Assembly: GCF_958295425.1 (NCBI RefSeq)
Contig: NC_081146.1
Coordinates: 10,524,985 to 10,588,984, forward strand
Length of the DNA stretch: 64,000 bases
Direction of reading: 5' to 3'
Source: Solea solea
Taxonomy: Eukaryota; Chordata; Actinopteri; Pleuronectiformes; Soleidae
Part shown: positions 58,401 to 64,000 of the stretch, in pieces
How positions within the stretch are numbered: position 1 is the stretch's first letter
Layout: every line of letters begins with the position of its first letter
Position numbers and translations under genes: made by a program
Notes under the pieces: model-generated
Seen by the model: only the letters and a program-made list of their open reading frames with translations
Database searches by the model: none
Told to the model about the DNA's origin: nothing

Positions 58401-61400
58401 GGTTTCATTCCTGTTTTTGTTGTTTTTTTTGCACTACTTATATATATTTATAATACAAAAACACTTATTTATTTCTTTACTAATCACAGTACACAATAAT
58501 CTACCTCTTCAATGCTATGTGTTGGTTTTTCTTTTATTTATTTTTTATTTTTTTATCTGCTTGCCAAGCAACGTAATTTCGTTGCCAGTTTTCACTGCTG
58601 TGTTCTCTGTGCAATGACAATAAAAGGAAGTCTAAGTCTAAGTCTAATATATCTGTTATTAAGTGTTTTTAATTGTCTGTGGGTGTCCTTTCAGGAGAAA
58701 TCCCAGTGCTTTTCAGTGAGCAGGAGATTGAAGGCATCGTGTCTAGTGTAAGACCTGAGGTCCGAGCCCTAGGACTGCTGGACAACAGGGAGAACTGCTG
58801 GAGGTTTTTCACTGAGAGAGTCCAACTGCAGCTCAAGGTCTGATCGTTTAAGTTGCTTCTACTCCCTTGTGTTATCCATTAGGGCTTCTACATTTTTCAG
58901 TCTGTTCTATGATTGGGCTTATAATTTTTGTCTGAACAAGTTGTTCAATGTTCTACTATCATGACGATAACTATATGAGCTGCTTTTCATCAAAATTGTG
59001 CCGTTACAGAATGGAACTCTGTTTTTATAAGACGTGAGTTTGTGAAAGAAAAATGTGGGCTTTATATGGTTTCATAAAAAATGTGCTAAAATGATGTTCT
59101 TTAAAATGGAGTGGTTGAGCAAATAGATTGCAAAAACTGCCACAGTGAACTGCTACAGTACTACACTGAGGAAGACATTATTTTGGTTGGCACTTGAATG
59201 TGCCATTACAGCTGACATTCACAACAAGAAATTAATGAGAAAATCTTGATCTCATGCAACATGTTTGAGCTAGAAAATTAAAGGCACAGCTGCTGTGTCA
59301 TTTTATTACATATGTTTGACAAGCGGAATTAACAACTGGGGGTTAAGAGGAAGGGAAGTCCCCTCTCAGTACACACATATGTCGTCTCGCTAGTCTATGC
59401 ACCAGGGCCTCTGGTGGTGTCACCATCTGCTCCAGCCAACTGGGAATGTGGCTGCCTGTCTGTCCACATGCCAGTGTGATGAAAATGGGATCACTAAGAG
59501 CTGTCAGTTATGGATCCCCCCTCTGTGACCTGGGTTGTTTTTCTCATGTGCAGTTGGCCATATATCTCTTCTTACCCTTGTACATGCATGTTTTTGTGTG
59601 TGACTGCACTTCATCTCTCTGTTTCTTTGTTCGTAGGTGATATTGTGTTTGTCTCCTGTGGGCAATGTCCTCCGTGTTAGGGCCCGTCGATTCCCAGCCC
59701 TGGTCCAATGCACCACCATCAACTGGTTCCATCCTTGGACCACTGATGCTCTACAGTCGGTCAGCCACCGGTTCATCCAAGAGATTGAAGGCATTGAGGT
59801 CAGGCCTCCTTCTTTTTCTTTGGCATTTTTACAGCAGTTTGCATCCATAATGTTGTATTACTGCCTCTTTCCACTGTGTCTTTTGCACACCTCAAAGTAG
59901 TTGAACCCCAGTACTTAATATCACCATCTCTTTCTTTTTCAAACAGCAGTGTTGGGCAGTAACGCGTTACTCAGTAATATATTGCAGTAAAAGTACTTCT
60001 TTCCCCAGCAACGAATAGTGTAAGGCATTAACATTTTCAAAAGAGTAATAATACTACAATTACTAAGCTCAGTAACATTACTGCGGTTTTTGCTTTGAGA
60101 AGCTGTCATGTTTGCAGTTGTTTAGTTTGGCTGCTAATTTTAACTCAATAAAGTTCAATAAACTTTTTAAAGGAGTAATATATAATAAGTAACTTATTAC
60201 ACTTCCTGAGCTACTTGCCCAACACTGTCTAATAGACAGTGAATTGATTATTTTGTGGATTAGATGTCAGAGATGCATCTGTGGGTGTGATGTACAGCAT
60301 TTCCCTAGGTTTGCCATATACCCCCCCCAATCCAGACTTTAATGAACACCTTTTAATTACTACAGTGCAGCTGGATTAACTTTTCCATAGATCCCTCATC
60401 ATTAGTTCTTCTGCTGTGTTACTGACAAATTGCTGAACACATGCCTGGAGACTCACTGTGAGTGCAGGCATATCATTGTTTTCCATCATGGCAGCGGAAC
60501 GATCACAACCCAGGATCATTTATGTTAATGAGAGAAGAGTGATTAAGCACATAACGACCCTCTAAGGAGGCACAGCTGTCGCCACCAGGAATTGTCATCG
60601 CATATGCGAACATGTGCCAGATTGTTACTATGCACTGTGTATGTGTGTGTATGTCTGGATAGCCATGTGCAGGAAAAATGTTTCGTGGCTATGCCAGCTG
60701 TAGTGCTTAAGAAGTTGTATTAGTGCTAAGTAATAATTGTGAGGCAACTTAAGCTCTTTTATTATTATTAATAAAAGATAGGAGTACTATTTGTATGAGG
60801 CTAGTAGTAAAATTAATAATTAATACCTAGTATTGAAGGAGAAAGGAATGTTGTGTGACTTTAAATCAAGGTGCATTGTCAGCAAAACAATTTGAAGAGT
60901 TGAAACTTATTAGAACTTATATCTAAAAGTCATTAGTGATTGGGTTTTTTTCTTAAAGAGGCAGGAATACAAGTAATGAAATGATCATTTATTTAAAGTT
61001 AGAAATGCACAGCCCACTAATAGTTGTTACCCAAGGCCAATCAATATGAACTTCTTTCGCATCTCAACTGAACATAGCATGCTTTGTCAAAAACCATTAT
61101 ATCAGATCTTAATTAATAATGATTTTTCCCTACTGGCCCCATGATCATTAACAATGACTTTTTGTGAATTATGGTTAGGCTTGATCCTTGTATTCTTTGC
61201 TCATTTGTTTTGGCTTTAATTGATCGCTAACTGTATGAGTAATGGACACTGTGTCTCATTGAGCACCATATGATGAATACCTTGTTGGGATGTAGTAGAG
61301 CAGCAACTGAAGGCAGAGTTCAGAAAGTTGGAGGACATCAGTGATAATGTAAACATTGTGCATGTCTTACAAGCTGCATGGTGGCCTAAACACATTATTT

Positions 61401-64000
61401 TCATAGAGATTTCAAAGCCCAATCACTCCTGGTGACTGCACCTAAATTTCAGATTGAGTAAGTCAGGGCCATCCAAGTAAGATGGCAAAACTTGTAGATG
61501 AATTCAAAATTTATGAAGATAATATTTCAGTCCCCATCAGGTTGGGGATGTTAAACTCTACTCAATCCAGTTTGCCCTCTTCTCCCCTCTCCCCCGCTTG
61601 TCTGCTTATTTTTACAGCCTGCCGTCCAGGAATCCATCAGTCTTTTCATGGCCTACGTTCACACTAGTGTCAACCAGGCAAGTGAAAAATACCAGCGCAA
61701 TGAGAAGAGGTACAATTACACCACCCCCAAGAGTTTTCTCCAGCAAATCACACTGTACAGAAACCTTCTGGAGAAGAGCCGGGCTCAGCTCCAGCACAAG
61801 ATAAACCGGCTTGACAGTGGCCTTCAAAAACTACAAACCACCGCTGCTCAGGTAAATATCTTTATTATATATCATTGGGGCTAATATTAGGGTTTAGGGT
61901 CCAAGGCCAAGGATATTAGAAATAGTGTAAATCTCCTTGGTGCTTTCCCCTTGACATTAAGTATACATATATTACACATTCAAAGTAATAACATTAGAAC
62001 TGTTTTAGGTTGAGGATCTACAAGCCAAACTGGCATCACAAGAAGGTGAACTGATCCTTAAAAACCAGGATATCGAAGCTTTGCTCGGAAAGATTGGACT
62101 GCAGACTGAGAAAGTTAGAAACAAGAGAGAAGCTGCAGATGTTGAGGCACAAAAGGTGAGATATTTTGTCATGTATTGGATTTCATACAATAACATTGAA
62201 GTGATTTATCAATACTGAACCATATACACATACTAACATAGTATTTTTGTGATATTGCTCATTATGGTTGCTTTTGTACAGGTGGTGCTCATTCAGGCAG
62301 AAGTGTCAGTCAAACAGAAAGACTGTGAAAATGACTTGGCCAAGGCAGAGCCGTCATTGACAGCTGCCACAACAGCACTGGACACCCTCAATAAAGTGCT
62401 TCATTTTATCTGATTTAACACATTTTCTTTTGAATCTTTAGTAAATGTAAATATTAAGTGGTACTTATTATTGTTTTTTAGATGAATCTTACTGAGCTGA
62501 AGGCCTTTCCAAACCCTCCAGTGGCAGTGATCAATGTAGTAGCAGCTGTGATGGTTCTGTTAGCCCCCCGTGGTCGAGTGCCTAAGGATCGGAGCTGGAA
62601 GGCGGCACGGGCCTTCATGGGCAAGGTTAAGCTGTCATAATGTCAATCACATCTGCCTGATTAATGCCAAACTAATTTGTGTGTGGGCCTTGACCCTGGC
62701 CCTGCCCAGCATCTCACCATTGCTCACATTACAGCTGGAAGGCTCTATGAATATGCTCCTTCGCCTGGAGAGCAAGTGTGTTAACCATTTATCAACCTCT
62801 ACCGACTATTAATGCAAGTAAAACGTGCATTTTTCCTAAAGCCAGAGGAATTTAGCATGAAATTGGGGTTAACTATAGTATTATTTTCCAGAAATAGTTG
62901 CTGCATTTAAGACATAATTAGGTTTTAAAATAGTTTTCTATGCACGTATGTCTGATACTGTGACACATGCCTCTTATTTAGATTAAAAAACATCAAGGCA
63001 GCATGAGTTAAAAAGGTTGTTATCATTGTAGCCTAGTGTAGAGTGGGAACACATGAAATAGGGAAATGCAAATTTATATTTTTACCTCCACATCGATCTT
63101 CATTCAGGATATCAATGTATTCGTATACTTTGTCAATATGATTTGTACTGTATAGTCTGTAATCCCTGAGTTGTATTAAACTTTAACATTTAGAGGAGAC
63201 AGTTCCACAACAAAGAATATATTTTATATATATAATTACATTAGTCAGTCAGTCCATATTAAGATAATGTGTGTGGAGCTTAATGAGACAGATCTTACAT
63301 GTATATACTGTATACATATATATCTATATATAGATATATATAATTAAAATTAAATTAATCTAATGATGAGACAGCAGATTATAACACATGGAGGACACAA
63401 TCTGCTCACCCTTCCTATTACCACACCTGTCAGAACTTTGCATTCAAAACAAAATATTGTTGTTTTTGTTTGCATGGTGAGCTTCCACTTCCACAAAAAA
63501 ACCCGAAAGTACATATTATTTATTTTAAAGCCATTGTATACAAACATACTTAAGTTTTGCCTAGTTGTTCAAATTCATAACAGTTAAAGTCCAAGTGTCC
63601 AGTGTGCACATTATTGAATCCCATGCTTCTGTGTTCATGTCTGTCAGGTGGATGATTTCCTCCAGGCCCTGGTGTCATACGACAAGGAGCACATCCCTGA
63701 GTCCTGTTTGACTGTGGTAAAGCAACAGTATCTGAGAAACCCGGAGTTTCACCCTGACCTTGTTCGAACCAAATCTACAGCTGCAGCTGGTCTCTGTGCC
63801 TGGACCATTAACATTGTCAAATACTACGAGGTCAGTCAACGCCTTCACTTCTTAGCTATGATAAATGTTATATACATTTTGTGCAACAAAATTCGGTTCA
63901 TGTTCTTGGTCTCATTTCATGAAGTTTTCCTTTTTTGCAGATTTATTGTGAGGTGATTCCAAAGAGACATGCATTATCACAAGCTAATACAGAGCTAGAA
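29565..64000 (+). CDS. dnah11: Axonemal outer-arm dynein heavy chain, DNAH11-like; 61 exons, 3' end outside window
   Basis: This is the force-generating ATPase heavy chain of the outer dynein arm in motile cilia; it slides along the neighbouring doublet microtubule. I joined 61 exons, all with GT donors and AG acceptors and matching phases, into 9,807 nt or 3,269 codons without a stop. Visible in order are the tail, linker, AAA1 (Walker A GPAGTGKT, 1843-1850), AAA2 (GNAGTGKS, 2124-2131), AAA3 (GNAGVGKT, 2451-2458), AAA4 (GVGGSGKQ, 2796-2803), the first stalk helix and the microtubule-binding tip. Family members have about 4,500 residues, so roughly 1,200 are missing downstream. The family is DNAH9/11/17. 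I prefer DNAH11 because the AAA3 P-loop (GNAGVGKT) and the stalk segment [14 protein letters not shown] resemble DNAH11 more than DNAH9 as I remember them; no alignment was run. The start ATG has A at -3 and an in-frame TGA at 29,526 upstream. In vertebrates DNAH11 serves nodal and airway cilia and left-right patterning. Confidence 0.95.
31520..31884. repeat. Common teleost interspersed repeat in dnah11 intron 3
   Basis: The segment contains CATAATAAAGTGTCCAGTG at its left and TTAATTAAGTGGCCAGTGAA at its right. Between them are CTCCTCTGACCTCTGGCATC, GAAATCCCAGTAGGTCGACA and GCTGCCATGAGATTGGCTGA. I recognise this from memory as a high-copy fish repeat that typically ends TAATAAAGTGGCC. The superfamily is unknown to me and the segment has no coding capacity. 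Confidence 0.7.
31938..35196 (+). CDS. dnah11: dnah11 exons 4-14: tail (DHC_N1 region)
   Basis: Exons: 31938-32127, 32240-32339, 32460-32671, 32854-33075, 33156-33323, 33469-33585, 33672-33809, 33893-34008, 34119-34311, 34599-34703, 34801-35196 (residues 186-838). This is the dynein heavy chain N-terminal region 1, which dimerises heavy chains and binds intermediate chains at the outer-arm base. Diagnostic matches are [11 protein letters not shown] at residues 226-236 (the NPxPxVELxFW family signature), [12 protein letters not shown] in exon 6, and [10 protein letters not shown] followed by NLNQPL in exon 12. Phases across introns 3, 4, 5, 11 and 12 are split-codon and all restore the frame. 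Intron 12 contains a TA/GTATAT microsatellite. Intron 14 (35,197-35,907) shows nothing recognisable. Confidence 0.95.
34386..34520. repeat. TA/GTATAT microsatellite in dnah11 intron 12
   Basis: About 135 bp of alternating TA and GTATAT units lie between exons 12 and 13. Chance reading frames of Y, I, V and C codons run through it and are not coding. Confidence 0.9.
35908..37269 (+). CDS. dnah11: dnah11 exons 15-18: distal tail
   Basis: Exons: 35908-36240, 36441-36695, 36791-36960, 37047-37269 (residues 839-1165). The segment links the tail bundle to the linker. Family matches include the start [17 protein letters not shown] and HPSLE in exon 15, [12 protein letters not shown] in exon 16 and [14 protein letters not shown] in exon 17, then [22 protein letters not shown] in two overlapping parts of exon 18. 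Helical content is high and no transmembrane segment is present, as expected for a cytoplasmic/axonemal protein. Intron 18 (37,270-38,070, 801 bp) holds a (TC)n tract at about 37,808-37,848 and otherwise nothing I recognise. Confidence 0.95.
37808..37848. repeat. (TC)n microsatellite in dnah11 intron 18
   Basis: This CT/TC dinucleotide tract is followed by a short GTGTGTGTG run (to about 37,870) and GAGAGAGAG. Confidence 0.85.
38071..39993 (+). CDS. dnah11: dnah11 exons 19-25: linker, first half (DHC_N2)
   Basis: Exons: 38071-38187, 38270-38356, 38445-38603, 38690-38773, 38897-39055, 39154-39276, 39871-39993 (residues 1166-1449). This is the mechanical linker that swings across the AAA ring during the power stroke. 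The segment opens with [11 protein letters not shown]. It carries LKELWDIV in exon 21, [14 protein letters not shown] in exon 22, and the strongly conserved RERHW at residues 1355-1359 in exon 23. Exon 24 has [18 protein letters not shown] followed by IVDKAVKE, and exon 25 gives TWGSMEL and [13 protein letters not shown]. All seven exons are phase 0 at both ends, so the module is symmetric. Intron 24 holds a fossil LINE fragment, annotated separately. Confidence 0.96.
39473..39745 (+). pseudogene. Fossil of a restriction-like-endonuclease LINE (ORF C-terminus) in dnah11 intron 24
   Basis: Forty-two codons from 39,473 read [20 protein letters not shown] and then a DVAIPSD block before a TAG at 39,599-39,601. 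The PD...DVAIP pattern matches the restriction-like endonuclease domain of R2/R4/NeSL-type non-LTR retrotransposons, where it nicks the target DNA. Homologous-looking sequence continues past the stop ([11 protein letters not shown], then a second stop) and beyond it in a shifted frame to about 39,745. It is a dead, 5'-truncated fragment; the exact clade is uncertain. Confidence 0.65.
40468..42759 (+). CDS. dnah11: dnah11 exons 26-31: linker, second half, up to the AAA ring
   Basis: Exons: 40468-40692, 40778-40869, 40961-41087, 41584-41736, 41834-42067, 42628-42759 (residues 1450-1770). Family landmarks are [14 protein letters not shown] in exon 26, then [15 protein letters not shown] at residues 1565-1579 in exon 28, HLSKLFDNM in exon 29, and [15 protein letters not shown] with IWWSNDMEL in exon 30. 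Exon 31 ends the segment with [15 protein letters not shown], the conserved approach to AAA1. Intron 27 splits an Arg codon (ag|g) and the frame is preserved. Intron 30 (42,068-42,627) is featureless to my eye. Intron 31, directly after this block, is 7.55 kb and is filled mostly by the tandem array described below. Confidence 0.96.
43011..43135. repeat. GC-rich foldback, array unit A
   Basis: Arms ACTAGTACCGCGCGCGGT (43,015-43,032) and its exact reverse complement (43,114-43,131) enclose about 80 bp that also partly pair (GAACGGGT against ACCCGTTC). The arms extend by AATA outward for 22 bp each. The region is strongly CpG-rich in an AT-rich intron. Equivalent copies begin at 45,436 and 47,364. 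Confidence 0.85.
43996..44793 (+). promoter_or_regulatory. Cluster of four CTCF-like motifs in array unit A
   Basis: CACCAGGGGGCGCTG occurs at 43,996-44,010 and 44,462-44,476, CACCAGGAGGCGCTG at 44,141-44,155 and a related CACCACAAGGAGGCGCTG at 44,776-44,793, all in one orientation. The first form is close to the vertebrate CTCF consensus (CCASYAGRKGGC core followed by GCGCT). Equivalents in unit B start at 45,930, 46,075, 46,396 and 46,710, and in unit C at 48,366, 48,511, 48,832 and 49,146. Occupancy is not shown by the sequence. Confidence 0.45.
44616..44629. promoter_or_regulatory. Perfect RFX-type palindrome GTTGCCATGGCAAC in array unit A
   Basis: This is the textbook symmetric RFX X-box. 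It recurs perfectly in unit C (48,986-48,999) and with one mismatch (ATTGCCATGGCAAC) in unit B (46,550-46,563). It resembles the promoter X-box of the host gene in half-site sequence, but with a 2-bp instead of a 1-bp spacer. Function is inferred only. Confidence 0.45.
45436..45560. repeat. GC-rich foldback, array unit B
   Basis: This is the second copy of the foldback, with the same arms and loop and a C-to-T change turning CTCGCGCTC into CTCGTGCTC. It is followed by three copies of the 16-bp GTACTAGTTATTTTCA repeat. Confidence 0.85.
47364..47488. repeat. GC-rich foldback, array unit C
   Basis: This is the third copy of the foldback. It is followed by four copies of the 16-bp GTACTAGTTATTTTCA repeat, one more than in units A and B. 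Confidence 0.85.
49789..49817. repeat. (AAT)n microsatellite at the array's right end
   Basis: This AAG/AAT trinucleotide run follows unit C and leads into the hairpin repeats. It is the same kind of tract as at the unit junctions and at the array's left edge (about 42,995-43,010). Confidence 0.85.
49818..49978 (+). repeat. Three copies of a nested hairpin ending CTAA
   Basis: Copies lie at 49,818-49,865, 49,873-49,920 and 49,931-49,978, separated by AAT repeats. Copy 1 folds as AGGGTTC (49,833-49,839) with GAACCCT (49,857-49,863), enclosing GCAAC-CTT-GTTGC. In copies 2 and 3 the outer left arm is AGGTTTC, which weakens the outer stem. A hairpin closed by CTRR (here CTAA) is the hallmark of Helitron 3' ends, and similar hairpins end related fish repeats as I recall. 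Assignment to Helitron/Helentron-type elements is a hypothesis. Confidence 0.6.
50312..51685 (+). CDS. dnah11: dnah11 exons 32-37: AAA1, the main motor ATPase site
   Basis: Exons: 50312-50472, 50593-50749, 50855-51000, 51082-51198, 51281-51419, 51593-51685 (residues 1771-2041). AAA1 hydrolyses the ATP that drives motility. Walker A is GPAGTGKT at 1843-1850, and Walker B sits in GCFDEFNR with D1895 and E1896. The sensor region [20 protein letters not shown] follows in exons 35-36, then [12 protein letters not shown] and [14 protein letters not shown]. All catalytic residues I can check are present, so the copy looks functional. Exon 33 begins after a CCAAGTGTAG acceptor and restores an Arg codon split by the intron. 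The preceding linker exon is 7.5 kb away because of the repeat array. Confidence 0.97.
51764..54255 (+). CDS. dnah11: dnah11 exons 38-45: AAA2
   Basis: Exons: 51764-51958, 52032-52109, 52212-52344, 52459-52586, 52896-53044, 53276-53426, 53519-53650, 54082-54255 (residues 2042-2421). AAA2 is a regulatory nucleotide-binding module. The P-loop GNAGTGKS lies at 2124-2131, and [10 protein letters not shown] at 2196-2205 is the Walker B region. It is followed by [25 protein letters not shown] and [33 protein letters not shown] at the start of exon 38 is typical of the DNAH9/11/17 group. Intron 44 (53,651-54,081) and intron 45 (54,256-54,852) contain no feature that I can name. Confidence 0.97.
54853..57024 (+). 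CDS. dnah11: dnah11 exons 46-51: AAA3
   Basis: Exons: 54853-55057, 55295-55460, 55596-55698, 56241-56480, 56562-56723, 56831-57024 (residues 2422-2778). AAA3 gates the AAA1 cycle. Its P-loop is GNAGVGKT at 2451-2458, the form I associate with DNAH11 rather than DNAH9. Walker B lies in [11 protein letters not shown] with D2517 and D2518. Also visible are [32 protein letters not shown] and [18 protein letters not shown], each conserved in axonemal beta-type chains. Exon 51 ends in [12 protein letters not shown], the entry to AAA4. Intron 48 (55,699-56,240) and intron 51 (57,025-57,406) show nothing recognisable. Confidence 0.97.
57407..59798 (+). CDS. dnah11: dnah11 exons 52-55: AAA4
   Basis: Exons: 57407-57569, 58050-58173, 58695-58837, 59637-59798 (residues 2778-2975). 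AAA4 binds nucleotide and precedes the stalk. The P-loop GVGGSGKQ is at 2796-2803, followed by [11 protein letters not shown]. The Walker B-like region is [10 protein letters not shown] near D2855. [22 protein letters not shown] and [12 protein letters not shown] follow, and exon 55 carries [20 protein letters not shown] and INWFHPW. Intron 53 contains a LINE 3' end. Intron 54 (58,838-59,636) is unremarkable. Intron 55 (59,799-61,617, 1.8 kb) contains a hAT-type MITE. Confidence 0.96.
58255..58650 (+). mobile_element. LINE 3' end in dnah11 intron 53
   Basis: GCATCCACTGCAGAACAAAC and CCATCAGACTACTAAATTCC resemble the degenerate coding end of fish L2/CR1-like LINEs. They are followed by a T-rich 3' UTR and the tail CAATGACAATAAAAGGAAGT with a short AAGTCT repeat (about 58,628-58,648). 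The 5' end is missing. A hairpin (58,326-58,350) lies inside. Confidence 0.6.
59947..60227. mobile_element. hAT-type MITE, 281 bp, in dnah11 intron 55
   Basis: Terminal inverted repeats CAGTGTTGGGCA and TGCCCAACACTG bound an AT-rich, non-coding body that contains AACGCGTTAC near the left end. Flanking 8-mers TCAAACAG and TCTAATAG agree at six of eight positions, consistent with a decayed 8-bp hAT target duplication. This family, with its GTAACGCGTTAC start, is common in teleosts. There is no transposase. Confidence 0.85.
61618..64000 (+). CDS. dnah11: dnah11 exons 56-61 (last one cut): stalk helix 1 and microtubule-binding tip
   Basis: Exons: 61618-61851, 62009-62155, 62282-62395, 62482-62625, 63648-63830, 63941-64000 and beyond (residues 2976-3269). 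Exon 56 opens with [15 protein letters not shown] and [10 protein letters not shown], then heptad-rich sequence through exons 57-58 (stalk coiled-coil helix 1, including [14 protein letters not shown]). [20 protein letters not shown] and [13 protein letters not shown] in exon 59 lead into the microtubule-binding domain, with [15 protein letters not shown] and [17 protein letters not shown] in exon 60. The window stops 20 codons into exon 61, at [14 protein letters not shown], the start of returning helix 2. Intron 59 (62,626-63,647) has an AT-rich microsatellite. Confidence 0.95.
63215..63360. repeat. AT-rich simple repeats in dnah11 intron 59
   Basis: TATATATA and ATACATATATATCTATAT-type tracts are mixed with AT-rich unique DNA. 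The rest of intron 59 (62,626-63,647) contains nothing I recognise. Confidence 0.7.

Overview
The window is vertebrate nuclear DNA, almost certainly from a ray-finned (teleost) fish. It holds a many-exon, GT-AG spliced gene with short introns. Long CA/TG and AT microsatellites and several repeat families that I know from teleost genomes also point that way. No prokaryotic feature, CRISPR array, rRNA or tRNA was seen.

Layout: (1) 1-29,340 has no coding region that I can recognise. It is intergenic DNA, or a large intron of a gene lying outside the window, with scattered microsatellites, retrotransposon 3' tails, a MIR/L2-like fragment and two copies of one common fish repeat. (2) 29,341-29,564 is a likely TATA-less promoter and 5' leader. 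It carries a perfect X-box (RFX site) 178 bp before the start codon and a short upstream reading frame that overlaps the start. (3) 29,565-64,000 is one plus-strand gene, an axonemal outer-arm dynein heavy chain, most likely dnah11. I traced 61 exons by hand. All boundaries are GT/AG and all phases agree, giving 3,269 uninterrupted codons. They cover the tail, the linker, AAA1-AAA4, the first stalk helix and the microtubule-binding tip. The gene leaves the window at the start of the second stalk helix, so AAA5, AAA6 and the C-terminal domain (about 1,200 residues in this family) lie downstream.

The most unusual structure is in intron 31 (42,760-50,311), between the linker exons and AAA1. It is a head-to-tail array of three related 1.9-2.4 kb units, each opening with a GC-rich foldback of about 125 bp. 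The units contain regularly placed matches to vertebrate regulatory consensus sequences: CTCF-like (four per unit), ETS-like ACTTCCTGT (4 to 12 per unit), YY1-like, a CCAAT box, and an RFX X-box palindrome (perfect in two units, one mismatch in the third). The array ends in three copies of a nested hairpin that closes with CTAA, which could be a Helitron/Helentron-type 3' end. Other introns hold a fish repeat (intron 3), a fossil of a restriction-endonuclease-type LINE (intron 24), a LINE 3' end (intron 53) and a hAT-type MITE (intron 55).

The promoter X-box fits control of a motile-cilium gene by RFX factors. Whether the array affects dnah11 expression is a hypothesis only.
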